64,000 bases of DNA from Zeimonas sp046347945 (GCA_046347945.1 JAXMFB010000014.1:1-64000), one strand, 5' to 3'. Shown: positions 15,010-23,520, counted from the first letter of the stretch. Translations and numbers: made by a program. The notes: a model not told the origin generated them from the letters alone.

Positions 15010-15543
15010 ATGACGAAGGCATCGACACGAGCGGGCGCAGGCGGCGGCCGGGCCCGGAGCCGTCCGGCGGCCGCTGGCGCGCCCGTGGGCAACGTCGGCG
15101 ACCGGGTCGTCATCCGCGCCGCGCGGCGCGCGGACCTCGATCAGGTCATCGCGATCGACGCGGCGGTGACCGGCGTCGAGAAGCGCCCCTACTGGCTGTC
15201 GGTGTTCCGCCGCTACGGAGACGGCGCACGGTCCGAGCGCCACTTCCTGGTGGCCGAGGCCGACGGCCGCGTCGCGGGATTCATCATCGGCGAGGTGCGC
15301 GACTGGGAGTTCGGCGCGCCGCCTTGCGGCTGGGTGTTCGCGATCGACGTCGCGCCCGAATTCCGGCTGGCAGGCATCGCCACGCGGATGCTCGACGCGC
15401 TGCGCGCCGGGTTCAGGCGACTCGGCGTGCGCAAGCTGCGCACGATCCTCGCCCGCGACAACACGCTGATCCTCTCGTTCTTTCGCAGCCAGGGCATGAT
15501 GACCGGCCCGTTCATACCGCTGGAGATGGATCTCGATGCCTGA
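15010..15543 (+). CDS. GNAT-family N-acetyltransferase
   Basis: 177 aa. After an Ala/Arg/Gly-rich N-terminus of about 30 residues comes a GNAT domain: VVIRAARRADLDQVIAID (strand 1/helix 1), FLVAEADGRVAGFIIGE (strands 2-4), VFAIDVAPEFRLAGIATRML with the acetyl-CoA pyrophosphate loop (variant of Q/RxxGxG/A), and a C-terminal half resembling RimI. It probably acetylates a protein or small-molecule amine. It stands divergent from the aromatic operon and 15 nt ahead of the Rrf2 regulator gene. In Rhodopseudomonas palustris GNAT enzymes acetylate and switch off aryl-CoA ligases; the ligase at 4081-5433 keeps the target-type lysine, so a similar role is conceivable but unproven. Confidence 0.8.
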   Translation: MTKASTRAGAGGGRARSRPAAAGAPVGNVGDRVVIRAARRADLDQVIAIDAAVTGVEKRPYWLSVFRRYGDGARSERHFLVAEADGRVAGFIIGEVRDWEFGAPPCGWVFAIDVAPEFRLAGIATRMLDALRAGFRRLGVRKLRTILARDNTLILSFFRSQGMMTGPFIPLEMDLDA

Positions 15544-15558
15544 CACCGAGCGCATGCG

Positions 15559-16110
15559 ATGAGGCTCCAGAAGAACACCTCTCTCGCGCTGTACAGCGTG
15601 CTCGAGTTCGCGATCGATCCGGGCCGGCACATCCCGGCGGCCGAGATCGCCGGGAAGTACGGCGTGTCGCCGCACCACCTCGCGAAGGTGCTGTCGGAAC
15701 TCGCGCGCACCGGCATCGTCGAGTCGGTGCGCGGCGTGGGCGGCGGCTATCGCTTCGCGGGCAACGCGCGGCGGATCACGCTGATGGACGTCATTCGCCT
15801 GTTCGAGGACCTCGCCCCGCCGCCGGGCGAGCGCCGCGAGCCGAGCGAGTCGACGCCGGTGGGCATGGCGCTGGGAGCGGTGCTCTCCGAGATCGACGAG
15901 ATCGCCAAGGCGACGCTCAGCTCGATCACGCTCGCGACGATGCTTCGCCTGATCGAGCGCCAGCAGGGCCGGCCGATCGGGCCGGCGACGCCGGCGAACG
16001 GAGAGGGGGAGCCGGCCGGGCCGGCTGCTGCCGGGCGTCGCGGCCGCAAGGCCGCCGGCGTTGCAGGCACCGGGCGCCGGGCGCAGGCGTCGTCACGCAA
16101 TCCCGGCTGA
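15559..16110 (+). CDS. Rrf2-family transcriptional regulator lacking cysteines
   Basis: 183 aa. The N-terminal winged helix is a good Rrf2 match: LYSVLEFAIDPGRHIPAAEI, KYGVSPHHLAKVLSELARTG (recognition helix) and VESVRGVGGGYRFAGN (wing). The protein contains no cysteine at all, so the [2Fe-2S] sensing site of IscR or NsrR is absent and some other signal must be read. The last 55 residues are a low-complexity Ala/Gly/Arg/Pro tail. It likely controls the divergent liv-pad-hcr operon, its own pair, or both; this is from position only. Confidence 0.85.
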   Translation: MRLQKNTSLALYSVLEFAIDPGRHIPAAEIAGKYGVSPHHLAKVLSELARTGIVESVRGVGGGYRFAGNARRITLMDVIRLFEDLAPPPGERREPSESTPVGMALGAVLSEIDEIAKATLSSITLATMLRLIERQQGRPIGPATPANGEGEPAGPAAAGRRGRKAAGVAGTGRRAQASSRNPG

Positions 16111-16138
16111 GGGGGCGCCGAGGCCCCGGAGCTGCGCG

Positions 16139-16933
16139 CTAGACGGCGACCGGCGCCGCGATGTGCGGGTGCGACTGGTACCCGACGAAGCGGAAGTCCT
16201 CGTACTCGTACTGGTCGATCGACGCCGGCTTGCGCGCGAACTCGAGGCGCGGCAGCGGCAGGGGCTCGCGCTGCAGTTGCAGCCGCGCCTGCTCGAGATG
16301 GTTGCTGTACAGATGGACGTCGCCGCCGGTCCAGACGAACTCGCCCGGCTCGAGGTCGCACTGGTGCGCGAGCATCGCGAGCAGCAGCGCATAGCTGGCG
16401 ACGTTGAACGGTACGCCGAGGAAGACGTCGCACGAACGCTGGTAGAGCTGCAGGTGCAGCCGGCCGCCGATCACCGCGGTCTGGAACAGGCAGTGGCAGG
16501 GCGCGAGCTTCATCGCGGGCAGGTCGCCGACGTTCCAGGCGCTGACGATCTGCCGCCGTGACCACGGGTCGTTCCGGATCTGGCGCACCAGTTCCGCGAT
16601 CTGGTCGACGTGCCGGCCGTCGGCGGTCGTCCAGTCGCGCCATTGCTTGCCGTAGACCGGGCCGAGATCGCCGTTGGCGTCGGCCCACTCGTCCCAGATG
16701 CTGACGCGATTCTCGTGCAGGTAGCGGACGTTGGTGTCGCCCTTCAGGAACCACAGCAGCTCGTAGACGATCGAGCGGACGTGCAGCTTCTTCGTCGTGA
16801 CCAGCGGAAAGCCTTCGGAGAGGTCGAATCGCATCTGGTGGCCGAAGACGGCGCGGGTGCCGGTGCCGGTCCGGTCGGGGCGATCGACGCCCTCGCGGAG
16901 GATCCGGTCCAGGAGATCGAGGTAGGGCCTCAT
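16139..16933 (-). CDS. thyA: Thymidylate synthase
   Basis: 264 aa, the same length as the Escherichia coli enzyme. It methylates dUMP to dTMP using 5,10-methylene-tetrahydrofolate in the cytoplasm. Visible hallmarks are the N-terminal MRPYLDLLDRILREGVDR, the catalytic cysteine in LAPCHCLFQ, the folate/dUMP segment GVPFNVASYALLLAMLAHQ, and the C-terminal PHIAAPVAV. It ends 28 nt from the convergent Rrf2 gene. Its start lies 42 nt beyond the gspC stop; gspC is upstream on the same strand, though the functions are unrelated. Confidence 0.97.
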   Translation of the reverse strand: MRPYLDLLDRILREGVDRPDRTGTGTRAVFGHQMRFDLSEGFPLVTTKKLHVRSIVYELLWFLKGDTNVRYLHENRVSIWDEWADANGDLGPVYGKQWRDWTTADGRHVDQIAELVRQIRNDPWSRRQIVSAWNVGDLPAMKLAPCHCLFQTAVIGGRLHLQLYQRSCDVFLGVPFNVASYALLLAMLAHQCDLEPGEFVWTGGDVHLYSNHLEQARLQLQREPLPLPRLEFARKPASIDQYEYEDFRFVGYQSHPHIAAPVAV

Positions 16934-16975
16934 CGCGCGATGCGGGTAGCGGTGCGTTCGTCGGAACGCGGGTGT

Positions 16976-17686
16976 TCATCGGGAAGCGGGCCCGGGCTGG
17001 TCGGCGACCGCCGCGGGCTGCTGCGCCGGCGCGCCGGGCTGCCCGGCCGCAGGTGCGCCGGTCGCCTCGGGCTGCGCGGGCGCGGGCCTGGTCGGCCCGG
17101 GGCTGCGTCCGTTGATCGGGCCGGCGGCGGGCGGCGGCGGGGCGGCGACCGTCGGGGGCGGCGCGGCTGCTGCGGTGGGCACCGGCGGAGCAACGGCGGC
17201 CGAGTTCGCATCGGCGCGCGCCGGGCCGCTCGAGAGCGTCGCGACCGACGGGCGCTGCGGTGCGGGCAACTCGACCCGCGCGCCGTTGCGCTCGATGATC
17301 GCGGCGTCGGAGCGTACCTCGACCAGCTTCGCGTCGGCGCCCACTGCGTCGCCCACCATGAAGGCCTTCGGCGGCTTGCCGTCGACCACGAGGACCGCGC
17401 TGCCGCGAACCTCGCTCGCCGCGACGCCGAGCACCTGGATGCTGGACACCACGGCTACCTGCGCCGCGCCACGGCCGCCGACCGGCATGCCGAACAGCCT
17501 GCCTGCCGCGACGAGATCGGGGACGTCGCGCTGGTCGGCCAGCGAGCCGGCCGGCGCGATCGGAACCGCCGGAGAGAACAGTTGCAGCGCCCAATAGGCG
17601 ATCGTCGCGCACAGCAGCGCGAACATGGCGAGCGAGGCTGCCAGCGGCGTCCATCGGCGCGAGGCGACCGTTCGTTTGAAGCGCAT
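16976..17686 (-). CDS. gspC: Type II secretion protein GspC, short form
   Basis: 236 aa, inner-membrane component linking the assembly platform to the GspD secretin. It has a single N-terminal membrane helix (LAASLAMFALLCATIAYWAL) and then the homology-region domain (DLVAAGRLFG ... VVSSIQVLGVAASEVRGSAV ... VVDGKPPKAFMVGD). After about residue 145 there is only a Pro/Ala/Gly-rich tail, with no recognisable PDZ or coiled-coil domain, unlike longer GspC proteins. It is divergent from gspG across 75 bp, while the rest of the system is on the plus strand. Confidence 0.85.
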   Translation of the reverse strand: MRFKRTVASRRWTPLAASLAMFALLCATIAYWALQLFSPAVPIAPAGSLADQRDVPDLVAAGRLFGMPVGGRGAAQVAVVSSIQVLGVAASEVRGSAVLVVDGKPPKAFMVGDAVGADAKLVEVRSDAAIIERNGARVELPAPQRPSVATLSSGPARADANSAAVAPPVPTAAAAPPPTVAAPPPPAAGPINGRSPGPTRPAPAQPEATGAPAAGQPGAPAQQPAAVADQPGPASR

Positions 17687-17761
17687 CTCGGTGGGTGGGG
17701 AGGGTGCGGAGATCCACTGGTATCATAGCCCGAGTCGTCAAGGCACTTTTCCGGAGTATCG
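17687..17761. promoter_or_regulatory. Divergent gspC / gspG promoter region
   Basis: These 75 bp must hold the start signals for gspC (minus) and the gspG-to-gspF operon (plus). A TATCATAG stretch at 17721-17728 could serve as a -10 element in either direction, but no -35 box at correct spacing is visible. A ribosome-binding-like CCGGAG stands 7 nt before the gspG ATG. Confidence 0.4.
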
Positions 17762-18214
17762 ATGCACCGTCCGTCGGCCGATCGAAGGCCGCAAGCGCGC
17801 CAGCGCGGCTTCACGCTGATCGAGATCATGGTCGTGATCGTGATCCTCGGGGTCCTGGCCGCCATCGCAGTGCCGCGCATCATGAGCAAGCCGGACGAGG
17901 CGAGGGTCAAGGCCGCGCAGACCGAGATCGCGCAGATCCTCCAGGCGCTCGATCTCTACCGGCTCGACAACCAGCGTTACCCGACCACCGACCAGGGGCT
18001 GGCCGCGCTCGCGCAGCGTCCGACGGTCGAACCGCTGCCGCCGAACTGGAAGGCCTACCTGAAGCAGGCCCCGGTCGATCCCTGGGGCAAGCCCTACCAG
18101 TACCTGAACCCGGGTGTGCGCGGCGAGATCGACGTGTTCAGCCTGGGCGCCGATGGGCAACCCGGCGGCGAGGGCGTTGCCGCAGACATCGGCAACTGGT
18201 CGCTGAACCGGTAG
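17762..18214 (+). CDS. gspG: Type II secretion major pseudopilin GspG
   Basis: 150 aa. The prepilin leader of 16 residues ends RQRG, followed by FTLIEIMVVIVILGVLAAI with Glu at +5, the substrate of the prepilin peptidase (not encoded here). The globular domain has the calcium-loop-type sequence of GspG: YRLDNQRYPTTDQGLAALAQ and DPWGKPYQYLNPG, ending with SLGADGQPGGEG. It polymerises into the periplasmic pseudopilus. First gene of the plus-strand gsp operon. Confidence 0.97.
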   Translation: MHRPSADRRPQARQRGFTLIEIMVVIVILGVLAAIAVPRIMSKPDEARVKAAQTEIAQILQALDLYRLDNQRYPTTDQGLAALAQRPTVEPLPPNWKAYLKQAPVDPWGKPYQYLNPGVRGEIDVFSLGADGQPGGEGVAADIGNWSLNR

Positions 18215-18254
18215 CCGGCGCCCCACACGGCGTCCCACGAAGACGCGGAAGGCC

Positions 18255-18731
18255 ATGCAGCGCGTGAACCGGCCGGTCTTCGATGCCCGGCCGCGCGAGA
18301 CGGGCTTCACGTTGCTCGAACTGCTCGTCGCGATGGTGATCGCCGGCGTGCTCATCGGCATCGTGTCGCTGTCGATCGGCGGCTTCGACCGCAGCCTGCG
18401 CTTCGAGGCCGAGCGGCTGTCGCAACTGCTGGTGCTCGCGCGCGAGGAAGCGCAGGTGCGCGGCGCGCCGATCCGCTTCGAGGCCGACGACGAGCGCTAC
18501 GGCTTCTTCGTCTGGCGCGAGCGTCGCTGGCAACCGGTGCTCGACGATCGCGACCTGCGCGAGCGCAACTGGGAACAGCCGACGCGGCTGCGCGTCGAGC
18601 GTGCCGACGGTCGGCGCGAGATCGAGTTCGGCCGCGACCAGATCGACGCGCCGTTCGTGCTGCACCTGAGCCGCGGCGACACGAGCGCGGCGATCGTCGC
18701 CAACGGCCTGGGCGCCTTCGAGGTGCGCTGA
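18255..18731 (+). CDS. gspH: Type II secretion minor pseudopilin GspH
   Basis: 158 aa. A 17-residue leader ending RETG precedes FTLLELLVAMVIAGVLIGI, the N-methylated pseudopilin helix. The body contains AERLSQLLVLAREEAQVRG and YGFFVWRERRWQPV, typical of GspH. It is a minor pseudopilin in the pseudopilus. Its stop overlaps the gspI ATG by one base. Confidence 0.93.
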   Translation: MQRVNRPVFDARPRETGFTLLELLVAMVIAGVLIGIVSLSIGGFDRSLRFEAERLSQLLVLAREEAQVRGAPIRFEADDERYGFFVWRERRWQPVLDDRDLRERNWEQPTRLRVERADGRREIEFGRDQIDAPFVLHLSRGDTSAAIVANGLGAFEVR

Positions 18732-19159
18732 TGAAGGTCCGGCGCCTTCCAGTCCGAGTCCGGGACGGACGCCCGGGGACCGAGCGCCATGACGCCCGGC
18801 GCGGGCGCGGGTTCACGCTGATCGAGGTGCTGATCGCGATGACGCTCGCCGCGGTCGCGCTGATGGCTGCGATCCGCGCGACGGCGTCGCTGGCGGTGAA
18901 CAGTGCCGACCTGCGCAGCCGCACGCTGGCGCAGTGGAGCGCCGAGAACCGGTTGGCGCAGATCCGCATCGCCCACGAATGGCCCAACGCCGGCAGGCGC
19001 CAGTACGACTGCAGCCAGGCAAACGTGGTCATGGTGTGCCGCGAGGACGTGATCCAGACGCCCAACCCGCTGTTTCGCCGGGTCGAGGTGAGCGTCTTCA
19101 ACGAGGATGGCACGTTCCGCCTCGCCCGGCTGGTCGGGTTCTCGACGAGGCTGCCGTGA
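18731..19159 (+). CDS. gspI: Type II secretion minor pseudopilin GspI
   Basis: 142 aa. The prepilin motif RGRG / FTLIEVLIAMTLAAVALMA starts at residue 28, so the leader is unusually long (27 residues, basic). The body (AQWSAENRLAQIRIAHEWPN, then NPLFRRVEVSVF) matches GspI, which with GspJ and GspK forms the pseudopilus tip. The ATG shares its A with the gspH stop, and no in-frame ATG nearer the prepilin motif exists. The stop overlaps the GTG of gspJ. Confidence 0.92.
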   Translation: MKVRRLPVRVRDGRPGTERHDARRGRGFTLIEVLIAMTLAAVALMAAIRATASLAVNSADLRSRTLAQWSAENRLAQIRIAHEWPNAGRRQYDCSQANVVMVCREDVIQTPNPLFRRVEVSVFNEDGTFRLARLVGFSTRLP

Positions 19160-19818
19160 GCCGTCGACGCCCCGTCCGCGGCTTCACGCTGCTCGAACTG
19201 CTGGTGGCCGTCGCCCTGCTGTCGGTGCTGGCGGTGCTCACGTGGCGCGGAATGGAATCGGTGCTGCGCGGGCGCGACCGGATCGTCTCGACGTCCGACG
19301 ACCTGCGCTCGCTCACGGTCGCGATGACGCAGATGGAGGAAGACCTGCGCCGGTCGTGGCCGATCCGCCTGCTCGGGCTTGCCGCGCCCTCGATCACGTT
19401 CTCGAGGGCCGGCGAGCGCGAGCCGCCATCGCTCGGGCTGCTTCGCGAGACGCGCGGGTCGGACGCGGTCCAGGTCCAGCGCGTGGTCTACCGACTGCGC
19501 GACGGGGTCTTCGAGCGAGGCTTCAGTCTCTGGGCGGCGCCGTCTCCCGACGGCGCGCAGAAGGTGCCGGCGACGCCCTTCACCAGGCAGCCGATCATGC
19601 GCGACGTGCAGGCGATGGAGTTTCGCGGCTGGCTCGACGGCCGCGGCTGGCTGCCGGCGGCGGCGCTCGCCCTGTTGCTGGTGGCCGCACAACTGCCGGC
19701 GGCAGCGGCCGCGCAGCCCGCGGCGGTGCGCCCCGTGGTGCCGCAGCTCACCGGCGTCGAGCTGACGCTGGTGCGTCGCGGCGAGCGCATCGTGCGCGTC
19801 TTCGCGGTGGCGGACTGA
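19156..19818 (+). CDS. gspJ: Type II secretion minor pseudopilin GspJ
   Basis: 220 aa from a GTG overlapping the gspI stop (GTGA). A short 9-residue leader (VSRRRPVRG) precedes FTLLELLVAVALLSVLAVLT. The body shows WRGMESVLRGRDRI and MTQMEEDLRRSWPIRL of the GspJ type. An Ala-rich hydrophobic stretch (LALLLVAAQLPAAAAA) interrupts the C-terminal part at about residue 172 and is unusual for a pseudopilin. The frame upstream of the GTG is open but belongs to gspI. Confidence 0.92.
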   Translation: MSRRRPVRGFTLLELLVAVALLSVLAVLTWRGMESVLRGRDRIVSTSDDLRSLTVAMTQMEEDLRRSWPIRLLGLAAPSITFSRAGEREPPSLGLLRETRGSDAVQVQRVVYRLRDGVFERGFSLWAAPSPDGAQKVPATPFTRQPIMRDVQAMEFRGWLDGRGWLPAAALALLLVAAQLPAAAAAQPAAVRPVVPQLTGVELTLVRRGERIVRVFAVAD

Positions 19819-19820
19819 GC

Positions 19821-20810
19821 GTGCGCACGCGTGCCGCGGCGGGCCGCCCGCGAACCGCGCAGGCGGGCGTGGCGATCATCAGCGTGCTGCTGGTGATCAC
19901 GCTGGCGACCTTGATCGTGAGCAGCCTGTTCTGGCGCGAGCACGTCACCGTGCGCTCGGTCGAGAACCGGCTCGCGCTCGCGCAGATGCGCTGGATCGAG
20001 ACGGCGGTGCTCGACTGGGCGTCGGTCGTGTTGCGGGTCGACCGGGCCAGCACCGGTGCCGTCGACCACCTGGCCGAACTCTGGGCGACGCCGGTGGCCG
20101 AGACCGTGCTCGACGAGACGGTGACCGGCGGCGCGCGCTTGACGGACACCGGAGCCAAGGCGCGGATGGCCGGGCAGATGTTCGACGCGCAGGCGCGGAT
20201 GAACCTGAACAACCTGGTGATCGACGGGCTGCCGTCGGCCGTGCATCGCGAAGCCTTCGAGCGGCTGCTGGCGATCGTCGGCCGCCCCGAGAACCTGGCC
20301 GGCCTGTTGCAGGCGCGGCTGCAACAGGCTTACCCGCCGCTGGCGCAGGGCAAGCGTGCGCCGGCGTCGGCGCTGCCGCTGCTCAAGCTGGCCGACCTGC
20401 GTACCGTGCCCGGTTTCGACGAGGCGACGATCACCGCACTCGAGCCGTTCGTCATCTTCCTGCCCAAGCGCGTTCGCAGCGGCGCGGCCGAGTTCGTCAC
20501 CGAGAACACGAAGGTCAACATCAACACCGCGCCACCCGAGGTGCTGGCCGCCGAGGTGGCCGACGTCGACCTGCAGGCGGCGCGACGCTTCGTCGAAGGC
20601 GCGCGCGCGCGAACCTTCTTCGCGAGCCTGGACGTCGCCCGGTCGCGCTTCGACGGTTCGCCGGCGCTGCCGGCCAATCTGCTGTCCGTCGGCTCGGACT
20701 TCTTTCTCGTGAGGGGGATGGTACGCTTCGGACGGGTCGAGTCGCAGAGCGAAGCGCTCCTGTACCGCGGCGCCAGCCGCGTGGAACTCATATGGCAGCA
20801 CAGGTACTGA
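19821..20810 (+). CDS. gspK: Type II secretion pseudopilus tip protein GspK
   Basis: 329 aa from a GTG two bases after the gspJ stop. A 16-residue leader ends AQAG, then VAIISVLLVITLATLIVSS, lacking the Glu+5 of other pseudopilins, as expected for GspK. ARMNLNNLV and VNINTAPPEVLAAEV are the family's calcium and SAM-like domain motifs. It caps the GspIJK complex. It overlaps gspL by 19 nt. Confidence 0.93.
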   Translation: MRTRAAAGRPRTAQAGVAIISVLLVITLATLIVSSLFWREHVTVRSVENRLALAQMRWIETAVLDWASVVLRVDRASTGAVDHLAELWATPVAETVLDETVTGGARLTDTGAKARMAGQMFDAQARMNLNNLVIDGLPSAVHREAFERLLAIVGRPENLAGLLQARLQQAYPPLAQGKRAPASALPLLKLADLRTVPGFDEATITALEPFVIFLPKRVRSGAAEFVTENTKVNINTAPPEVLAAEVADVDLQAARRFVEGARARTFFASLDVARSRFDGSPALPANLLSVGSDFFLVRGMVRFGRVESQSEALLYRGASRVELIWQHRY

Positions 20811-22222
20811 GAAAGGGCCAGGCGATCGTCTGGGTGCCGCCGCGCGCGATCGGCGAGCGGGCGTTCGCGACCGAGCCGGTGCTGCTCGCGATGTTGCCGG
20901 TGGCGGTGTCCGACAAGGTCGGCGGCGCGGCGAACCCGGGCGGGCTGCCGGTGACCGTGTTCGGCAGCGCGAGCACGGCCCGCTACGTGCGCGTGAGCCT
21001 CGACGCGCTGCCGGTGCTCAAGACGGCCACGCTGATCTTCGACGCGCGCGACGTCAACCTGTTGCAGGTCTCCGTTCCGGCGCTTTCCGGGGCGCGTCTT
21101 CAGCAGGCGCTGCCCAACATCGTCGAGGAGATGCTGCTGCAGGACCCGCAGACCTGCGCCTATGCGGTCGGCCCGCGGGTCGGCAGCGAGGGACGCCGCC
21201 TGGTCGCGGCGATCGACCGCGGTTGGCTCGAGTTCGTGGTCGGCGCGTTCGAGCGCCGCGGCATCGCGGTCCAGGGCGCGTGGCCAGCACAGCTGGCGTT
21301 GCCGGTCGGCGCCGATCGGACCGCGCTCGCCTGCCTGAACGACGGCCTGGCGTTGCGTACCGGCCTGCTCGACGGCATCGGCTGGGGGGCTTCGCCCGAT
21401 TCCGACTTCCGCGCCGAGGCGATCGTGGCGATGCTGGCGAGCGCGGGAGCGCCGACGGCGCCGTTCGCGCCGCAGGCTGCCGATGCCGAGCCCGCGGTGG
21501 CCACGGCCGGGGCCGCCCATGGCGACGCCGTCCTGGGTCTCGCGGCGCGCGAATTGCCGTCGGAGCCGCCCCGGCTGCGGCGTCGCCTGGCGGTGTTCGT
21601 CGAGGATGCGAGCTGGCAGACGCCGGTGCTCAAGGCGGCTTCGCGCGCCGGCTTCGACGCCGACATCCGTGCGCTGCCGTTTCCGCTGCCGGCGCCCCTC
21701 GACCTGCTCGGCGCGCGCCGCGGCAACGCCGCGGGCCGCTGGTTCGCGGACATCGACTGGCGCGCCTGGCGCGTGCCGGCCATCTTCGGCGGCGCCAGCC
21801 TGGCCGCGGCGTTGCTCGGACTCAACCTGCACTGGGGCGCGCTCGCGCAGGAGCGCGACGCGCTGAAGGCGCAGGTCGAGCGAAGCTTCCGGCAGGCGTT
21901 TCCGAACACACAGCTGGTCGTCGATCCGCTGCTGCAGATGCAGCGCGAAGTCGCCAGCCTGCGCACCCGCGCGGGCCAGGCCGGCCCCGACGATTTCGTA
22001 CCGCTGCTCACCCGCTTCGCGCTGGCGCTGGGCGGACAGGCCACCGATTCGCTGGCGAGCGTCGAGTATCGCGACGGTCGCCTCAGGGTGCGCTTCCAGC
22101 CCGGCTTCTACGAGGCGCGATCGGTGCGCGACCTGCTGCTGCGCGACAGCCAGCGGCAGGGGCTGTCGGTGAAGTTCGACGGCGAGCGCGAGCCGACTGC
22201 GACCGTCGCGTTGTTGCGCTGA
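20792..22222 (+). CDS. gspL: Type II secretion inner-membrane protein GspL
   Basis: 476 aa. The cytoplasmic actin-like domain (LPNIVEEMLLQDPQTCAYAV near residue 107) should bind the ATPase GspE. One membrane helix lies near residue 330 (VPAIFGGASLAAALLGLNLH), and the periplasmic ferredoxin-like domain completes the C-terminus. An Ala/Pro-rich linker occupies about residues 215-265. Its partner GspM follows 13 nt later. Confidence 0.9.
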   Translation: MAAQVLRKGQAIVWVPPRAIGERAFATEPVLLAMLPVAVSDKVGGAANPGGLPVTVFGSASTARYVRVSLDALPVLKTATLIFDARDVNLLQVSVPALSGARLQQALPNIVEEMLLQDPQTCAYAVGPRVGSEGRRLVAAIDRGWLEFVVGAFERRGIAVQGAWPAQLALPVGADRTALACLNDGLALRTGLLDGIGWGASPDSDFRAEAIVAMLASAGAPTAPFAPQAADAEPAVATAGAAHGDAVLGLAARELPSEPPRLRRRLAVFVEDASWQTPVLKAASRAGFDADIRALPFPLPAPLDLLGARRGNAAGRWFADIDWRAWRVPAIFGGASLAAALLGLNLHWGALAQERDALKAQVERSFRQAFPNTQLVVDPLLQMQREVASLRTRAGQAGPDDFVPLLTRFALALGGQATDSLASVEYRDGRLRVRFQPGFYEARSVRDLLLRDSQRQGLSVKFDGEREPTATVALLR

Positions 22223-22235
22223 GCGGGGCGAGGCG

Positions 22236-22735
22236 ATGCTCGAAACCCTGCTCCAGAGGTGGCAACTGATGACGCCGCGCGAGCGACGCATCGTGGTCGC
22301 GGGCGCCGTGCTGCTGGCCGCCGCGGCGGTCTGGCTGCTGCTGTTCGAGCCCGCCTGGGCCGGGCGGCAGCGCCTGCAGTCCGAGCTGCCCGCGATGCGC
22401 CGCAGCTGGCGCAAGTCGAGCAGATGGCCGACGAGGCACGCCGGCTCGGCACCGTCCCCGCCGGAAGCGATTCGCCGCAGGCGGTGAGGGCGCAGCTCGA
22501 GAAGTCGATCGAAGGTGCGGGCCTGAAGCCTGCGCTGGCCCAGCTCACGCTCACCGGCAACCTGTTCGAGTTGCGCTTCAAGAGCGTCCCCTACGCCGCC
22601 TGGCTCGCCTGGCTCGATGCCGCCGCGCGCGAGACCCGCCTGCGCGTCGTCGACGCCGCCGTGACGCGCGAAACCGGCATCGGGGTGGTGTCGGTGCGCC
22701 TGGCGCTCGAAATGCCTCGCCGGGAGGCCCGATGA
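22236..22735 (+). pseudogene. gspM: Type II secretion protein GspM, apparent single-base frameshift
   Basis: The ATG at 22236 opens MLETLLQRWQLMTPRERRIV followed by a membrane helix (VAGAVLLAAAAVWLLLF). After LPAMRR (to about 22403) the frame becomes nonsense and stops at 22487. The frame shifted by one base continues at CAG 22403 with QLAQVEQMADEARRLG and the periplasmic domain down to 22735. Restoring one base near 22398-22403 (GCGCCGCAG) gives a normal GspM of about 166 aa. The other T2SS genes are intact and overlap tightly, so a sequencing error is likely, but a true lesion would probably impair secretion. Confidence 0.8.
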
Positions 22736-23520
22736 TGCGGATGCGCCCGGGGCGAATGGTGGCCTACGCGCTGGCGGGCCTGGTCGGCGCGGCATTGACG
22801 CTGATCGCCGCGGCGCCGGCCAGTTTCGCCGACCGCGCGATCGAGCGCGCCACCAGCGGGCGGATGCGCCTGGCCGAGACGGACGGAACGATCTGGCGCG
22901 GCTCGGGCCGGCTGGTGCTGGTGGATACCGGCGCAGAGGCGGGCGGGCAGCAATCGGTGCCCGGCGTTGCGGTGCCGGGTCGGATAGACTGGGGACTGCG
23001 CCAGTTGCCGCTGCTGATCGGCCAGGTCGATGCGTCGATCCGCGTCGATGGCATGACCCAGCCGGTTCGGGTCCAGGGCGGGTACGGCGAAATCCGGGTG
23101 GGGGGCGGCTCGCTGGCGCTGCCCTCGGTCGAACTCGGCCGCATGGGCTCGCCCTGGAATACCTTGCGGCCGTCCGGCGCGCTGAGCCTGCGCTGGGAGA
23201 ACCTGACACTCAAGCAAGGTGGACTGGAAGGTCGGGCGCAGATCGAGCTGCGCGACGCCTCTTCGGCGATGACTCCGGTCCGGCCGCTGGGCAGCTACCG
23301 CGTCGAGATCATCGGCCGGGGCGGGCAGGCCGACCTCGGCATCCAGACGCTGGCCGGCCCGCTGCGCTTGCAGGGCAGCGGCACCTTCAGCGCGCAGGGC
23401 GGGCTGCGATTCACCGCGGAGGCCAGCGCCGACCCGGCGGCCCAGGCAAGCCTGAATTCGTTCCTCGGCTTGATCGGCCGACGGGATGGCGAGAAGACGA
23501 TCATTAAAATAGGGGCATGA
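22732..23520 (+). CDS. gspN: Type II secretion protein GspN
   Basis: 262 aa. It has one N-terminal membrane helix (VAYALAGLVGAALTLIAAAP) and a periplasmic domain with the GspN hallmark GTIWRGSGRLVL near residue 50, then IDWGLRQLPLL and the late SLNSFLGLIGRRDGEKTI. GspN is an accessory inner-membrane protein of uncertain function found in a subset of T2SS loci. The ATG overlaps the gspM stop and its own stop overlaps the gspD ATG by 4 nt. Confidence 0.9.
   Translation: MMRMRPGRMVAYALAGLVGAALTLIAAAPASFADRAIERATSGRMRLAETDGTIWRGSGRLVLVDTGAEAGGQQSVPGVAVPGRIDWGLRQLPLLIGQVDASIRVDGMTQPVRVQGGYGEIRVGGGSLALPSVELGRMGSPWNTLRPSGALSLRWENLTLKQGGLEGRAQIELRDASSAMTPVRPLGSYRVEIIGRGGQADLGIQTLAGPLRLQGSGTFSAQGGLRFTAEASADPAAQASLNSFLGLIGRRDGEKTIIKIGA

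Noticed and set aside
16111..16138. GGGGC/GCCCC hairpin between the Rrf2 gene and thyA as a terminator
   Set aside because: The stem is short and no T-run follows on either strand.
17722..17741. TTGACG and TATGAT on the minus strand upstream of gspC as a sigma-70 promoter
   Set aside because: The two boxes are only 8 bp apart, far from the 16-18 bp required.
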